A stretch of 36,850 nt of DNA from JBBDIX01 sp040880235 (lineage in GTDB: Bacteria; Actinomycetota; Nitriliruptoria; Nitriliruptorales; Nitriliruptoraceae): contig JBBDIX010000022.1 of assembly GCA_040880235.1 (NCBI GenBank), positions 1-36,850 on the forward strand, in the 5' to 3' direction. The notes below the pieces were generated by a model, which worked only from the letters and a program-made list of their open reading frames with translations, did not search any database and had not been told where the DNA came from. Positions 8,112-16,185 of the stretch are shown here, piece after piece (position 1 is the stretch's first letter; each line of letters begins with the position of its first letter). The translations under genes were made by a program, and so were the position numbers.

Positions 8112-8975
8112 TCAGCTCGCCGGGCCGGTGAACGCGGACAGGTCTGGCACGGCGACGTGCAGGGCACCCGCCACCGCGTGGGCCACACCGTCCTCGTCCA
8201 CCAGCGCGCCCCGGACCCGCAGCCGACGACCGTCGGCTCCGTCGAACCGAGCCACTGCACGCAGCAGTTCACCGACCGGTGCGTCACGCAGCACGTGCAG
8301 GTCGAATCCGGCCAGCAGCGGACCGTCCATCCCCATGGCGTCGACCGCGTCGCGGCACGCCCAGGCCGTCGGACAGTCCAGCACCGCCGACACGACGAGT
8401 TCGTCGACCACCTGCGTGCCCTCGCGCGCCGACCACGGCGCCGGGAACCATCCACAGACCACCGTCTCGTCGTCGCGCCAACCCGGGTAGAGGTGCAGCG
8501 CACGCGGATGACCCGACCGCGCTCCACACACCCAGCAGTCCGACCAGCGCACCTGCGGACGCGGTTCGGGCAACGGCATCCGGGACAGGTCCGTGAGGTC
8601 GTGCGCATGGCTGGCGGGCGCGTGGCCAGCCAGTTCTACCTGCGCGCTGATCAGCAGCCGATCGGCGTCGCGGATCTCCACCTCGTGGCACGAGATCCCG
8701 GACGCCGCGCGAACCCGTGCGCGGTACGTGTGGCCCACCAGCGTCGGGGCGTGGAGCTGCGAACGGACCTTCGTCAGGGGTGCGCCGAAACGGTCCACGG
8801 AGCGTGCGACGTCGATCGGCAGACTCGCGGCGACCCCTCCCTGCAGGATGCCGCGGGGACCGTCGAGACCGACCGGGACGTGCAGGGACCGTTCCAGCCA
8901 CCCATCGTCGTCCACCGAGGCGCCCGCATCGAGGGTTATGCCCAGGGCCGTGGGCCCGATCGCCAGTGTGCTCAT
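8112..8975 (-). CDS. Double hot-dog fold protein, thioesterase-like, with a central CxxC
   Basis: The 287-residue protein reads as two hot-dog (acyl-CoA thioesterase-like) halves. The first, residues ~1-120, has GPRGILQGGVAASLPIDVA, a typical hot-dog central helix with Gly turn, followed by strands KVRSQLHAPTLVGHTYRARV. The second, ~165-287, has the pattern REGTQVVDELVVSAVLDCPTAWA. Between them lies SDCWVCGARSGHP, a CxxC with a further Cys at VVCGWF, possibly a degenerate zinc-binding linker. No catalytic residue can be assigned with confidence. ATG 8975 is favoured because TACCGT lies 8 nt upstream, which fits a leaderless transcript; an ATG 27 bases earlier is the alternative. It converges on the acetyltransferase (9-bp gap) and is divergent from nrdR. 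Confidence 0.65.
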   Translation of the reverse strand: MSTLAIGPTALGITLDAGASVDDDGWLERSLHVPVGLDGPRGILQGGVAASLPIDVARSVDRFGAPLTKVRSQLHAPTLVGHTYRARVRAASGISCHEVEIRDADRLLISAQVELAGHAPASHAHDLTDLSRMPLPEPRPQVRWSDCWVCGARSGHPRALHLYPGWRDDETVVCGWFPAPWSAREGTQVVDELVVSAVLDCPTAWACRDAVDAMGMDGPLLAGFDLHVLRDAPVGELLRAVARFDGADGRRLRVRGALVDEDGVAHAVAGALHVAVPDLSAFTGPAS

Positions 8976-9088
8976 CACGGCGGACGGTAGCGGCTCGGCC
9001 ATCGCGGGCAGGCGGCGCCCTACGATCCTGCGGCAGCGGCACAGGACCACGACCCCCCGTCGTCGAACCTGCCCGGCAGGAGCCCCCG

Positions 9089-9556
9089 ATGCGATGTCCG
9101 CACTGCGGAGTCGACGACGACCGCGTGGTCGACTCACGGCCCACGCCGGATGGTGACGCCGTGCGCCGACGCCGCGCCTGCAACGCGTGTGGGGACCGCT
9201 ACACGACGTTCGAACGCCTCGAACTCCCCGAACTGCTGGTCCGCAAGCGATCGGGACAGCTCGTGGCGTTCCGACGGGACCGGGTCCTCGACGGCATGTC
9301 ACGTGCCGCCAAGGGACGCGTCGAGCCCGAGATCCTGGAACGCGCGGCCGCGCAGGTCGAACACGATCTGCGCGCGCGTCGTACACGTGAGGTCCCTTCC
9401 GAACAGGTGGGGCTGCAGGTCCTGTCGCAGCTGCGCGAACTCGACCCGGTCGCCTACGTGCGCTTCGCGTCGGTGTACAAGAACTTCGAGGGGCCCGAGG
9501 ACTTCGAGCTCGAACTGTCGGAACTGCGCAAGGACGCTCCTCCGAAGGGCGCGTGA
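9089..9556 (+). CDS. nrdR: Transcriptional repressor NrdR
   Basis: The 155-residue protein is full length for NrdR. An N-terminal zinc ribbon uses Cys3, Cys6, Cys31 and Cys34 (MRCPHCG, then CNACGDRYTTFER). It is followed by an ATP-cone domain starting VRKRSGQLVAFRRDRV and containing the usual VGLQVLSQLRELDPVAYVRFASVYKNF. NrdR senses ATP/dATP and represses ribonucleotide reductase genes by binding paired NrdR boxes; matching boxes lie upstream of nrdJ in this window. The ATG has GGAG about 7 nt upstream, and TACGAT at 9021-9026 is a plausible -10. A strong inverted repeat follows the stop, so the gene is probably monocistronic. Position next to lexA matches other Actinomycetota. Confidence 0.97.
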   Translation: MRCPHCGVDDDRVVDSRPTPDGDAVRRRRACNACGDRYTTFERLELPELLVRKRSGQLVAFRRDRVLDGMSRAAKGRVEPEILERAAAQVEHDLRARRTREVPSEQVGLQVLSQLRELDPVAYVRFASVYKNFEGPEDFELELSELRKDAPPKGA

Positions 9557-9572
9557 GGCGGTCCAGACACGA

Positions 9573-9604
9573 CGCCGCCCGGCACCGAACGGCACCGGGC
9601 GGCG
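9573..9604 (+). terminator. Inverted-repeat terminator after nrdR
   Basis: CGCCGCCCGG (9573-9582) and CCGGGCGGCG (9595-9604) are a perfect 10-bp inverted repeat with a 12-nt loop, 16 nt past the nrdR stop. There is no T-run. It also lies between nrdR and the end of the convergent LysM-type gene. Confidence 0.65.
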
Positions 9605-9700
9605 AATCACCGGAGGCGCGGGGCGGCGCATCCTCCGGTGTTCCGACCACGCACGGGGGGTGACGCGGTCGGAGATCTCTGGGTCACACCCTCACACCCG

Positions 9701-10165
9701 TCACCGGGCCGGAAGCAGGACCACGCGCCACGAACCCGAGTCCCCGATCGTTCCCGCGTTCACGGCCTCGATCGCCGACAACTGGTCCGACGGATCGACA
9801 CCGGCCGGGGCGGTCGCGACCGCAACCTCCCAGAGCGATCGGTGCGGCTCCACCATCACGTGACCGTCGGTCCGCTCGGCCACGGTCGGCCCCGACACCT
9901 GCAGGGCGAAGAGCCCGACCGCGCCCAGCACGGTCGCCACCACCACCGCCACCACGACCAGGAACCGGCGCCACGTGGAGAGGTCCACGCCGGTCGAGTC
10001 GTCCACGGGCCTGAGGACCGGCCCGCGGCGTACGCCGGTCGAGTCGCCCAGCCCTCCCCCGGCGTAGCCGGGTGCCCGCACGAAGGCCTGTCGCTGTGGG
10101 ATCGCGATGCTGCTCACGTCGTCGCCTTCACCGTCTGGGCGTCGCCCTGCGACGCCGTCGTCCAT
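9701..10165 (-). CDS. Single-pass membrane protein with LysM-like domain; probable SOS-induced cell-division inhibitor (ChiZ/DivS/YneA-like)
   Basis: The 154-residue protein has a cytoplasmic N-terminus of about 62 residues, one membrane helix (RRFLVVVAVVVATVLGAVGLFAL), then an external domain. The external domain keeps the LysM pattern: VMVEPHRSLWEVAVATAP, then DQLSAIEAVNA and WRVVLLPAR at the end. LysM modules bind peptidoglycan. Its place, divergent from lexA across shared SOS boxes, is that of M. tuberculosis ChiZ (Rv2719c), Corynebacterium DivS and Bacillus YneA, which delay division during DNA damage; function is inferred from that context. Its promoter region also holds a TGTCACAC-N8-TACGGT element shared with recA. 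The ATG is preferred; GTG at about 10116, directly before SSIAIPQR, would shorten it by 16 residues. Confidence 0.75.
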   Translation of the reverse strand: MDDGVAGRRPDGEGDDVSSIAIPQRQAFVRAPGYAGGGLGDSTGVRRGPVLRPVDDSTGVDLSTWRRFLVVVAVVVATVLGAVGLFALQVSGPTVAERTDGHVMVEPHRSLWEVAVATAPAGVDPSDQLSAIEAVNAGTIGDSGSWRVVLLPAR

Positions 10166-10186
10166 CTGGCTGCTGTTCTCGAGCTG

Positions 10187-10208
10187 ACCGTACGGAGGGG
10201 GTGTGACA
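10187..10208 (-). promoter_or_regulatory. TGTCACAC-N8-TACGGT promoter element before the LysM-type gene
   Basis: On the reverse strand TGTCACAC (10208-10201) is followed after exactly 8 nt by TACGGT (10192-10187), 21 nt upstream of the ATG. The same two blocks with the same spacing precede recA. The layout matches the mycobacterial RecA-independent damage promoter (consensus TTGTCRGTG-N8-TAnnnT, bound by PafBC) in TGTC, the purine, the spacing and the TAnnnT. Confidence 0.65.
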
Positions 10209-10226
10209 GCCTTCGCACGGTCGACC

Positions 10227-10240
10227 CGAACACCTGTTCA
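10227..10240. promoter_or_regulatory. SOS box 1 (LexA operator)
   Basis: CGAACACCTGTTCA matches the actinobacterial/Bacillus SOS core CGAAC-N4-GTTCG with one terminal mismatch. It is the box nearest the LysM-type gene, just upstream of that gene's putative promoter element. Confidence 0.85.
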
Positions 10241-10249
10241 CCAGTTGAG

Positions 10250-10263
10250 CGAACGCGTGTTCG
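10250..10263. promoter_or_regulatory. SOS box 2 (LexA operator)
   Basis: CGAACGCGTGTTCG is a perfect CGAAC-N4-GTTCG palindrome, centred 23 bp from box 1. Confidence 0.9.
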
Positions 10264-10280
10264 ATTGTCAAGCAGAGAGA

Positions 10281-10294
10281 CGAACGGGTGTTCG
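10281..10294. promoter_or_regulatory. SOS box 3 (LexA operator)
   Basis: CGAACGGGTGTTCG has both perfect half sites, centred 31 bp from box 2. It overlaps the likely -35 region of the lexA promoter, whose -10 would be TACCGT at 10315-10320. Confidence 0.9.
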
Positions 10295-10326
10295 CCTCGA
10301 GCGACGGGTCCTGCTACCGTCCCGGT

Positions 10327-10340
10327 CGAACGCGAGTTCG
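10327..10340. promoter_or_regulatory. SOS box 4 (LexA operator)
   Basis: CGAACGCGAGTTCG has perfect half sites and a non-palindromic centre. It lies just downstream of the putative lexA -10, about 45 bp before the GTG start, so LexA bound here would block initiation or clearance. Confidence 0.8.
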
Positions 10341-10384
10341 GACAGGGGTCCGCACGCCGGACCACGCACCCCGGGAGCGACACC

Positions 10385-11086
10385 GTGAACCCCCTCGACA
10401 CCAGCACCCCCGACGACGGGACCGACGTCGTCGGTGACCCGGAGGTCTTCGCCACCGCGGAGGACCTGACGCCTCGGCAGCGCGCGATCCTCGAGATGAT
10501 CCACGGGCACGTTGCCGAGCACGGCTATCCACCGTCGGTCCGGGAGATCGGTGACGTCGTGGGCCTGCGGTCCCCGTCATCGGTGCACGCACAACTCGAG
10601 ACACTGGCCGACAAGGGCTACCTGCGCCGTGATGCGAGCAGGCCGCGCGCCATCGAGTTCGGCCGGGACCCCGACACCTCGCTGGACCGTCGGGCCGCCC
10701 CCGCCCGCAGCGTCGCACTCGTCGGGGAGATCGCGGCGGGTGGACCCATCCTCGCCGAGGAACGCGTCGAGGAGGTCTACTCACTGCCCCGCGACCTGGT
10801 GGGTGACGGACAGCTGTTCATGCTTCGGGTCCGCGGTGAGTCCATGATCGACGCCGGCGTGTTCGACGGTGACCTGGTGGTCGTGCGGGAACAGCCCACG
10901 GTCGAACAGGGCGAGATGTGCGCCGCGCTGATCGATGGCGAGGCCACGGTCAAGTTCTTCCGCCGTCACCACGGTGAGGTCTGGCTCGATCCCGCGAACG
11001 AGGCCTACGAACCGATCCCGGTGTCTTCCGACCAGGACGCTCGGGTCATGGGCAAGGTCGTCACGGTCCTGCGCGACGTGCGCTGA
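10385..11086 (+). CDS. lexA: SOS repressor LexA (self-cleaving)
   Basis: The 233-residue protein has a winged helix-turn-helix DNA-binding domain (about 28-95: LTPRQRAILEMI, PPSVREIGDVVGLRSPSSVHAQLETL) and a LexA/S24 peptidase domain. Autocleavage would occur at Ala118-Gly119 (EIAAGGP). The catalytic Ser153 lies in RGESMIDAG and the Lys190 in ATVKFF. The GTG start leaves a 25-residue variable acidic N-terminus, as in mycobacterial LexA. RecA filaments on single-stranded DNA trigger cleavage and derepress SOS genes. Four SOS boxes precede it, shared with the divergent LysM-type gene. Its last 26 bases overlap the 3' end of convergent hflX. Confidence 0.97.
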   Translation: MNPLDTSTPDDGTDVVGDPEVFATAEDLTPRQRAILEMIHGHVAEHGYPPSVREIGDVVGLRSPSSVHAQLETLADKGYLRRDASRPRAIEFGRDPDTSLDRRAAPARSVALVGEIAAGGPILAEERVEEVYSLPRDLVGDGQLFMLRVRGESMIDAGVFDGDLVVVREQPTVEQGEMCAALIDGEATVKFFRRHHGEVWLDPANEAYEPIPVSSDQDARVMGKVVTVLRDVR

Positions 11087-12551
11087 CGGTCTCGTCGGTC
11101 TCCCAGTCCTCGGCGTCCTGCGCGAACGGGTTGTCCTCGAGGTGGTCCGCCAGTGCCGCCGCCGTGTCCTCGTCGACATCCGCGACGATCCTGGTGCCGG
11201 TGTCGGTGTGGGACTCGTCGACGACTCGGCCCTCACGATGGACCATCGCGACCAGGTCCTGACGATCCCACGGCACGTGGCCGGTCACTCGACGCCGATG
11301 CACCGGCAGCCGGGTGGCGAGTCGATCCACCAGGGCATCCACCCCCTGCCCGGTCAGCGCCGACACGACCAGGGCATCCGCATCCAGGTCGACCTGCAGG
11401 CTGCGCTGGAGCGCGGCCACCAGATCGGGGTCGGCCCGGTCGGCCTTGTTGAGCACGATCTGTTCGTCCACCTCGTCGGCGCCGATCTCCGCGAGCACCT
11501 CATGGACCGCGGCGACCTGTCGCAGGGCTTCGGGATGTGACGCGTCCACCACGTGCAGCAGCAGGTCTGCCGACGCCGTCTGTTCCAGGGTCGACCGAAA
11601 CGCCTCGACGAGCCCGTGCGGCAGCTTCTGCACGAACCCGACCGTGTCGGTCACGACCACGTTGCGCCCGTCGTCGAGCGCGAGACGACGGACGGTGGGG
11701 TCCAGTGTGGCGAAGAGCCGATCGGCCACCTCGACGTCGGCGTCGGTGAGCCGGTTGAGCAGTGACGACTTGCCAGCATTCGTGTAGCCGACCAGCGCGA
11801 TGGTCTGCACGCGGCGGCGCTGACGCTCGGCCTCCTTCGTGGCACGCGTCTTCGCGAAGTCCTTCAGGTCACCTCGCAGCCGGTTGACCCTCCGCATGAT
11901 GCGACGCCGGTCCACCTCGAGCTGGGTCTCACCGGGCCCGCGACCACCGATGCCGACACCGCCCGCAGCACGACCACCGGCCTGTCGCGACAGCGCGGCA
12001 CCCCACCCGCGCAGGCGCGGCAGCAGGTAGGTGAGCTGCGCGAGCTCCACCTGCGCACGACCCTCCCGCGACGTGGCGTGCTGGGCGAAGATGTCGAGGA
12101 TGACGATCGTGCGGTCCAGGACCTTGACGCCGATCTGTTCCTCGAGGTTTCGCTGCTGGGCCGGGGCCAGTTCGTCGTCGAACACGACCGCGTCCGCCTC
12201 GTGCAGGGCCGCCAGTTCACGCAGTTCGGCCACCTTGCCCCGACCGACGTACGTGGCAGGGTCCGGGCGTTCACGGCGCTGCATGGCCCGTTCGACGACC
12301 TGTGCACCTGCGGTGTCGAGCAGACGCGCGAGTTCATCGAGCGATGCCTCCACCTGCTGCACCGTGTCCGCCGGTCCCTCCACGCCCACGATCACCGCCC
12401 GCTCGACGGGGCGGATGATGTCGACACCTTCACGAGGTGCGGCATCGCCGATGACCTGTCGTCGACGTCGACGCAGTTCGGCCCGACCCAGTGCCGTGTC
12501 GAGGTCGTCCAGGTCAAGCGTGGTCAGCGTCGGCGGAGCAGGATCGGTCAC
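11061..12551 (-). CDS. hflX: Ribosome-associated GTPase HflX
   Basis: The 496-residue GTPase splits stalled ribosomes after stress. It has the HflX N-terminal domain (RAVIVGVEG, and the family hallmark TYVGRGKVAEL), the Gly-rich linker (GGRAAGGVGIGGRGPGETQLE) with preceding helical segment, then a TrmE-type G domain. G1 is GYTNAGKSSLLNRL (~residue 258), G3 is DTVGFVQKLPH and G4 is NKAD. A C-terminal α/β extension follows. The GTG start overlaps the dapF stop as GTGA, so the two are co-transcribed; this dapF-hflX pairing is common in actinobacteria. The 3' end runs 26 bp into convergent lexA. Compared with shorter HflX proteins it carries about 50 extra N-terminal residues. Confidence 0.96.
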   Translation of the reverse strand: MTDPAPPTLTTLDLDDLDTALGRAELRRRRRQVIGDAAPREGVDIIRPVERAVIVGVEGPADTVQQVEASLDELARLLDTAGAQVVERAMQRRERPDPATYVGRGKVAELRELAALHEADAVVFDDELAPAQQRNLEEQIGVKVLDRTIVILDIFAQHATSREGRAQVELAQLTYLLPRLRGWGAALSRQAGGRAAGGVGIGGRGPGETQLEVDRRRIMRRVNRLRGDLKDFAKTRATKEAERQRRRVQTIALVGYTNAGKSSLLNRLTDADVEVADRLFATLDPTVRRLALDDGRNVVVTDTVGFVQKLPHGLVEAFRSTLEQTASADLLLHVVDASHPEALRQVAAVHEVLAEIGADEVDEQIVLNKADRADPDLVAALQRSLQVDLDADALVVSALTGQGVDALVDRLATRLPVHRRRVTGHVPWDRQDLVAMVHREGRVVDESHTDTGTRIVADVDEDTAAALADHLEDNPFAQDAEDWETDETVSARRAGP

Positions 12552-13432
12552 GCCGTCACCTCGACCGGATCGGACCGCACGGCCGCGAGCCAGTGCGGAT
12601 CGAGTTCTCCGTGGGCGACCTCCACGGCCGGACCGGTCATCAGGACCCGGCCGTCGGATTCGAGGTGCACGTCGAGCACCCCACCGGGGACCTCCACCGA
12701 CACGCGCTCGCCGGTGTGACCGAGTCGGTGCAGGGCGACCACGGCCGCACACGCCCCGGTGCCACACGAGGCGGTCTCCCCCACGCCCCGTTCGAACACT
12801 CGCAGTGCGATGCGGTCGGGGGCCACCGGGTGTGCGAACCCGACGTTGACCTGCTGGGGAAAGGCGGGGTGATCCTGCAGCCGCGCGCCGATCCCGTGCA
12901 CGTCGGCCGTGCCCACGTCGTCGACGACGAGCACGGCGTGCGGATTGCCCATCGACACGACGGACACCGTCAGGCCCACCCCGTCGACGTCGAACTCGTG
13001 GGCAGCGACGTCCCCCGCGTCGGTGACGAACGGCACTCGGGACGGGTCCGTCGAGGCCATCCCCATGTCCACCGTCGCGGTGGCGACCTTCCCGTGGGCA
13101 TCGCGGTGGACGGTGACGTGCCGGTCACCCGCGCGGGTCCCGACGACCACGACGTCGTCGACGGCGACCAACCCGTGATCGACGACGTGCTTCGCGACGA
13201 CACGCACGCCGTTGCCACACATCTCCACGATCGTGCCGTCGGCGTTCCGGTAGTCCATGAACACGTGGGCCGCACCCCGGCCCGGTCCGATGCGCAGGAC
13301 GCCGTCACCCCCGACGCCGTGGTGACGATCCGTGAGCGCACGGACGAACCCCTCGGACAGGCCGATGCGGTCGTCGAGGTCGGCGAGGACGACGAAGTCG
13401 TTGCCGGTGCCGTGTGCCCTGGTGAATCTCAC
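12548..13432 (-). CDS. dapF: Diaminopimelate epimerase
   Basis: The 294-residue cofactor-free epimerase converts LL- to meso-diaminopimelate for lysine and peptidoglycan. Its two catalytic cysteines are visible: Cys72 in EMCGNGVRVV and Cys223 in ASCGTGACAAVV. Other conserved segments are FTRAHGTGNDFVV at the N-terminus, FMDYRNADGT, MGNPHAV and VNVGFA. The GTG opening VRFTRAHGTGNDF fits the family N-terminus; a longer form would add 12 unconserved residues. It is translationally coupled to hflX (GTGA). A convergent/divergent penicillin-acylase-family gene separates it from miaA, its usual neighbour. Confidence 0.96.
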   Translation of the reverse strand: MRFTRAHGTGNDFVVLADLDDRIGLSEGFVRALTDRHHGVGGDGVLRIGPGRGAAHVFMDYRNADGTIVEMCGNGVRVVAKHVVDHGLVAVDDVVVVGTRAGDRHVTVHRDAHGKVATATVDMGMASTDPSRVPFVTDAGDVAAHEFDVDGVGLTVSVVSMGNPHAVLVVDDVGTADVHGIGARLQDHPAFPQQVNVGFAHPVAPDRIALRVFERGVGETASCGTGACAAVVALHRLGHTGERVSVEVPGGVLDVHLESDGRVLMTGPAVEVAHGELDPHWLAAVRSDPVEVTA

Positions 13433-13533
13433 TCGGGCAGCGTACGGGCCCGTGGTGGCGGTGCGCATCCCACTTCTGGTTGTCTTGGCGGGCGCACGCC
13501 CCCGCGAGCGTGGAGACGAAGGGTGGTCGGCGC

Positions 13534-16185
13534 ATGACGTGGATCCGTCGCGGCGCGGTCACGATCGGACTCGTGGTCGTGCTGCTGGTCACGTCGACGC
13601 CCGTGTACCTGCTGTTCGCGGGATGGCGCTCGTTTCCTCCCATGGTCGGCGACCTCGAGGTGTCGGGACTCGTCGACGAGGTCGAGGTGCTGCGTGACGG
13701 GTACGGCATCCCCGTCATCCTGGCCTCGAACACGTGGGACCTGTGGTTCGCTCAGGGACACGTGCACGCTCAGGACCGGTTCTGGGAGATGGACGTGCGT
13801 CGTCACGTCACGTCCGGACGTCTGTCCGAACTGTTCGGGTCGAGTCAGGTGGAGACCGACGCGTTCCTGCGCACGCTCGGATGGCGCCGCGCCGCCGAGG
13901 CCGACCTCGGGCTCCTCGACGACGAGACCCTCCACATGCTCGAGGCGTACGCCGCCGGGGTGAACGCCTGGATGGACGGCCGACAGGGAACCGCGCTGTC
14001 GTTCGAGCACGCGATGCTGCCCCTGGCCGGCGCCTGGCGGTACCGCCCCGAGCCCTGGACGCCGGCGGACTCGGTCGCGTGGATCCGGGCGATGGCGTGG
14101 GACCTCGCCGGCATCGACGACGACCTCGTACGCGCACGCCTGAGCGCCACCGACCTCGGACCAGGTCGGTCATGGACCACCCTGTATCCCGAACCGCCGG
14201 GAGAACACCCGCCGATCATCCCCGACGGTGGTTCCGTGCGTGACGGCATCTGGCTCGCCCACGCCACCCATCCGATCGACGACGAGGCGGCCGGAGGCGG
14301 CCTCGACGCCGCGCCGGGGTCCACGCACCAGGGCGCCGGTTCCGTCGACGACGGGGCGACAGACGATGGCGGCGACGTGTCGACCGAACCGGTCATCGGC
14401 CAACCCGACGTCGAACTGCTCGCGCACACCCAGCGGCTGCTCGACGTCGTACCGGCCCTGCTCGGCCGCGGCGACGGCGTCGGATCCAACGCCTGGGTCG
14501 TGTCCGGCGATCGCAGCGCGAGCGGTGCGCCCATGCTCGCGAACGACCCTCATCTCGAACCGTCCCTGCCGTCACTGTGGTACCAGGTCGGACTGCGCTG
14601 TCGCCCCGTCTCCGACGCGTGCCCCTACGGCGTGACCGGGTTCTCCTTCTCCGGACTGCCGGGTGTCGTCATCGGTCACACGGACCGGGCGGCGTGGGGA
14701 TTCACGAACCTGACGGCCAACGCCGCCGACCTGGTGATCGAACGCCTCGACGGCGATCACCACCTCGACGGAGATCAGCGCGTCGAGGTGCTGACGCGCA
14801 CGGAGACGATCCGGGTCGCGATGGGCGCCGACGTGGAGATCACGATCCGCGAGACGGCCAACGGGCCGCTGATCTCGGACGTCGGTGACGACGCCCGCGA
14901 AGTTGCGACCGGCCGGCTGGGAGATGAGCGCGACCGCCGCGCAGCCGGGCACGAACACGCCGTGGCCCTGCGGTGGGCCGCCCTGCAGCCCACGCCAACG
15001 GTCGCGGCGATCCCTCGATTCGCCCGCCTGTCGAGCTGGGACGACCTGCTCGAGGCCGCAGCCCTGTTCGAGGTGCCCGCTCAGAACATCGTCTACGCCG
15101 ACGTCGACGGCCACATCGGGTTCGTACCCGCCGGGCGGGTCCCCGTGCGCGCCGGCCACCAGCCCCGAGTTCCGCTCGCGGCCTGGCTCGATGAGCACGC
15201 CGAGGTTCGAACCGTGCGTGACGACGAACGTCCGTGGCTGCTCGACCCGCCCGACGGGTCGATCGTCGCGGCCAACCAGCCGATCCTGCCCCGGGGCGAC
15301 GCGCCCGTCCTCGAGGACACCCCGAACATGGGTTACCGGGCCGCGCGGATACACGACCTGATCGACGTCGGCGGGAAACTCACCGTGGACGACATGCTGG
15401 CGATCCAGCTCGACACCCTCAATGCGAACGTCTCCAACCTGCGACGCCACCTGCTGGCCGTGTCGTCCGACGACGAGCATGTCAACGTGATCCAGCAGGT
15501 CGTCGGCGACTGGGACGGCCACGACGACATCGGCGCACCCGGCGCGGCCGCGTTCAACGCGGTGTGGCGTCACGTGCTCGCGCAGACCTTCCACGACGAG
15601 CTGCCCGACTGGGCGCACCCCGACGGGGCCGCACGCTGGTGGGAGGTCGTGCGTCACCTGCTCGAGCGTCCCGCGTCCCCCTGGTGGGACGACCTGACGA
15701 CGCTCGAGGTGACGACGCGCGACGACGTGCTCGAGATCGCGATGGCCGAGGCCCACCGGGAGCTCGAGCACCGGTTCTCGTCGGACCCCGTCACGTGGCG
15801 CTGGGGAGCGATGCACCGGCTGGAACTCGAACACGCGACGTTCGGGGCCTCCGGGATCCGTCCGCTCGAGTGGATCCTCAACCGCGGTCCGTTCGAGATC
15901 GCGGGCGGCAAGGACGTCGTCAACGCGACCGGATGGAGCGCCAGCGAGGGCTACGAGGTCGACGCCGTTCCGTCGATGCGCATGGTCGTCGACCTGGGCG
16001 ACCTCGATGCAGGCCGCTGGATCCAGCTCACGGGGCAGTCGGGTCGGCCGTTCCACCACCACTACGCCGATCAGGCGCACCTGTGGGCACGAGGCGACAC
16101 CGTGCCACTGGTCCACTCGGAGCGGGCACTGCGCGACGTGCACTGGCGGGTGCTGACCCTGTCACCGCCCATCGAGGATTCCTGA
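13534..16185 (+). CDS. Penicillin acylase family (Ntn hydrolase) protein, membrane-anchored
   Basis: The 883-residue precursor belongs to the penicillin amidase family, which self-cleaves into α and β chains, leaving an N-terminal Ser nucleophile. The Gly317-Ser318-Asn319 processing site (GVGSNAWVVSG) is followed by GAPMLANDPHLE and a SxGLPGVVIGHTDRAAWGFT segment, all typical. An N-terminal hydrophobic helix (residues ~8-30) without a clear cleavage site suggests an anchored extracytoplasmic enzyme. The α chain has the family's GIPVILASNTWDLWFAQGHVHAQDRFWEMDVRR. A 40-residue low-complexity Gly/Asp segment (~250-290) precedes the processing site. Members hydrolyse penicillins, acyl-homoserine lactones or other amides; the substrate is unknown. 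The gene interrupts the leftward miaA-dapF block on the opposite strand. Confidence 0.92.
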   Translation: MTWIRRGAVTIGLVVVLLVTSTPVYLLFAGWRSFPPMVGDLEVSGLVDEVEVLRDGYGIPVILASNTWDLWFAQGHVHAQDRFWEMDVRRHVTSGRLSELFGSSQVETDAFLRTLGWRRAAEADLGLLDDETLHMLEAYAAGVNAWMDGRQGTALSFEHAMLPLAGAWRYRPEPWTPADSVAWIRAMAWDLAGIDDDLVRARLSATDLGPGRSWTTLYPEPPGEHPPIIPDGGSVRDGIWLAHATHPIDDEAAGGGLDAAPGSTHQGAGSVDDGATDDGGDVSTEPVIGQPDVELLAHTQRLLDVVPALLGRGDGVGSNAWVVSGDRSASGAPMLANDPHLEPSLPSLWYQVGLRCRPVSDACPYGVTGFSFSGLPGVVIGHTDRAAWGFTNLTANAADLVIERLDGDHHLDGDQRVEVLTRTETIRVAMGADVEITIRETANGPLISDVGDDAREVATGRLGDERDRRAAGHEHAVALRWAALQPTPTVAAIPRFARLSSWDDLLEAAALFEVPAQNIVYADVDGHIGFVPAGRVPVRAGHQPRVPLAAWLDEHAEVRTVRDDERPWLLDPPDGSIVAANQPILPRGDAPVLEDTPNMGYRAARIHDLIDVGGKLTVDDMLAIQLDTLNANVSNLRRHLLAVSSDDEHVNVIQQVVGDWDGHDDIGAPGAAAFNAVWRHVLAQTFHDELPDWAHPDGAARWWEVVRHLLERPASPWWDDLTTLEVTTRDDVLEIAMAEAHRELEHRFSSDPVTWRWGAMHRLELEHATFGASGIRPLEWILNRGPFEIAGGKDVVNATGWSASEGYEVDAVPSMRMVVDLGDLDAGRWIQLTGQSGRPFHHHYADQAHLWARGDTVPLVHSERALRDVHWRVLTLSPPIEDS

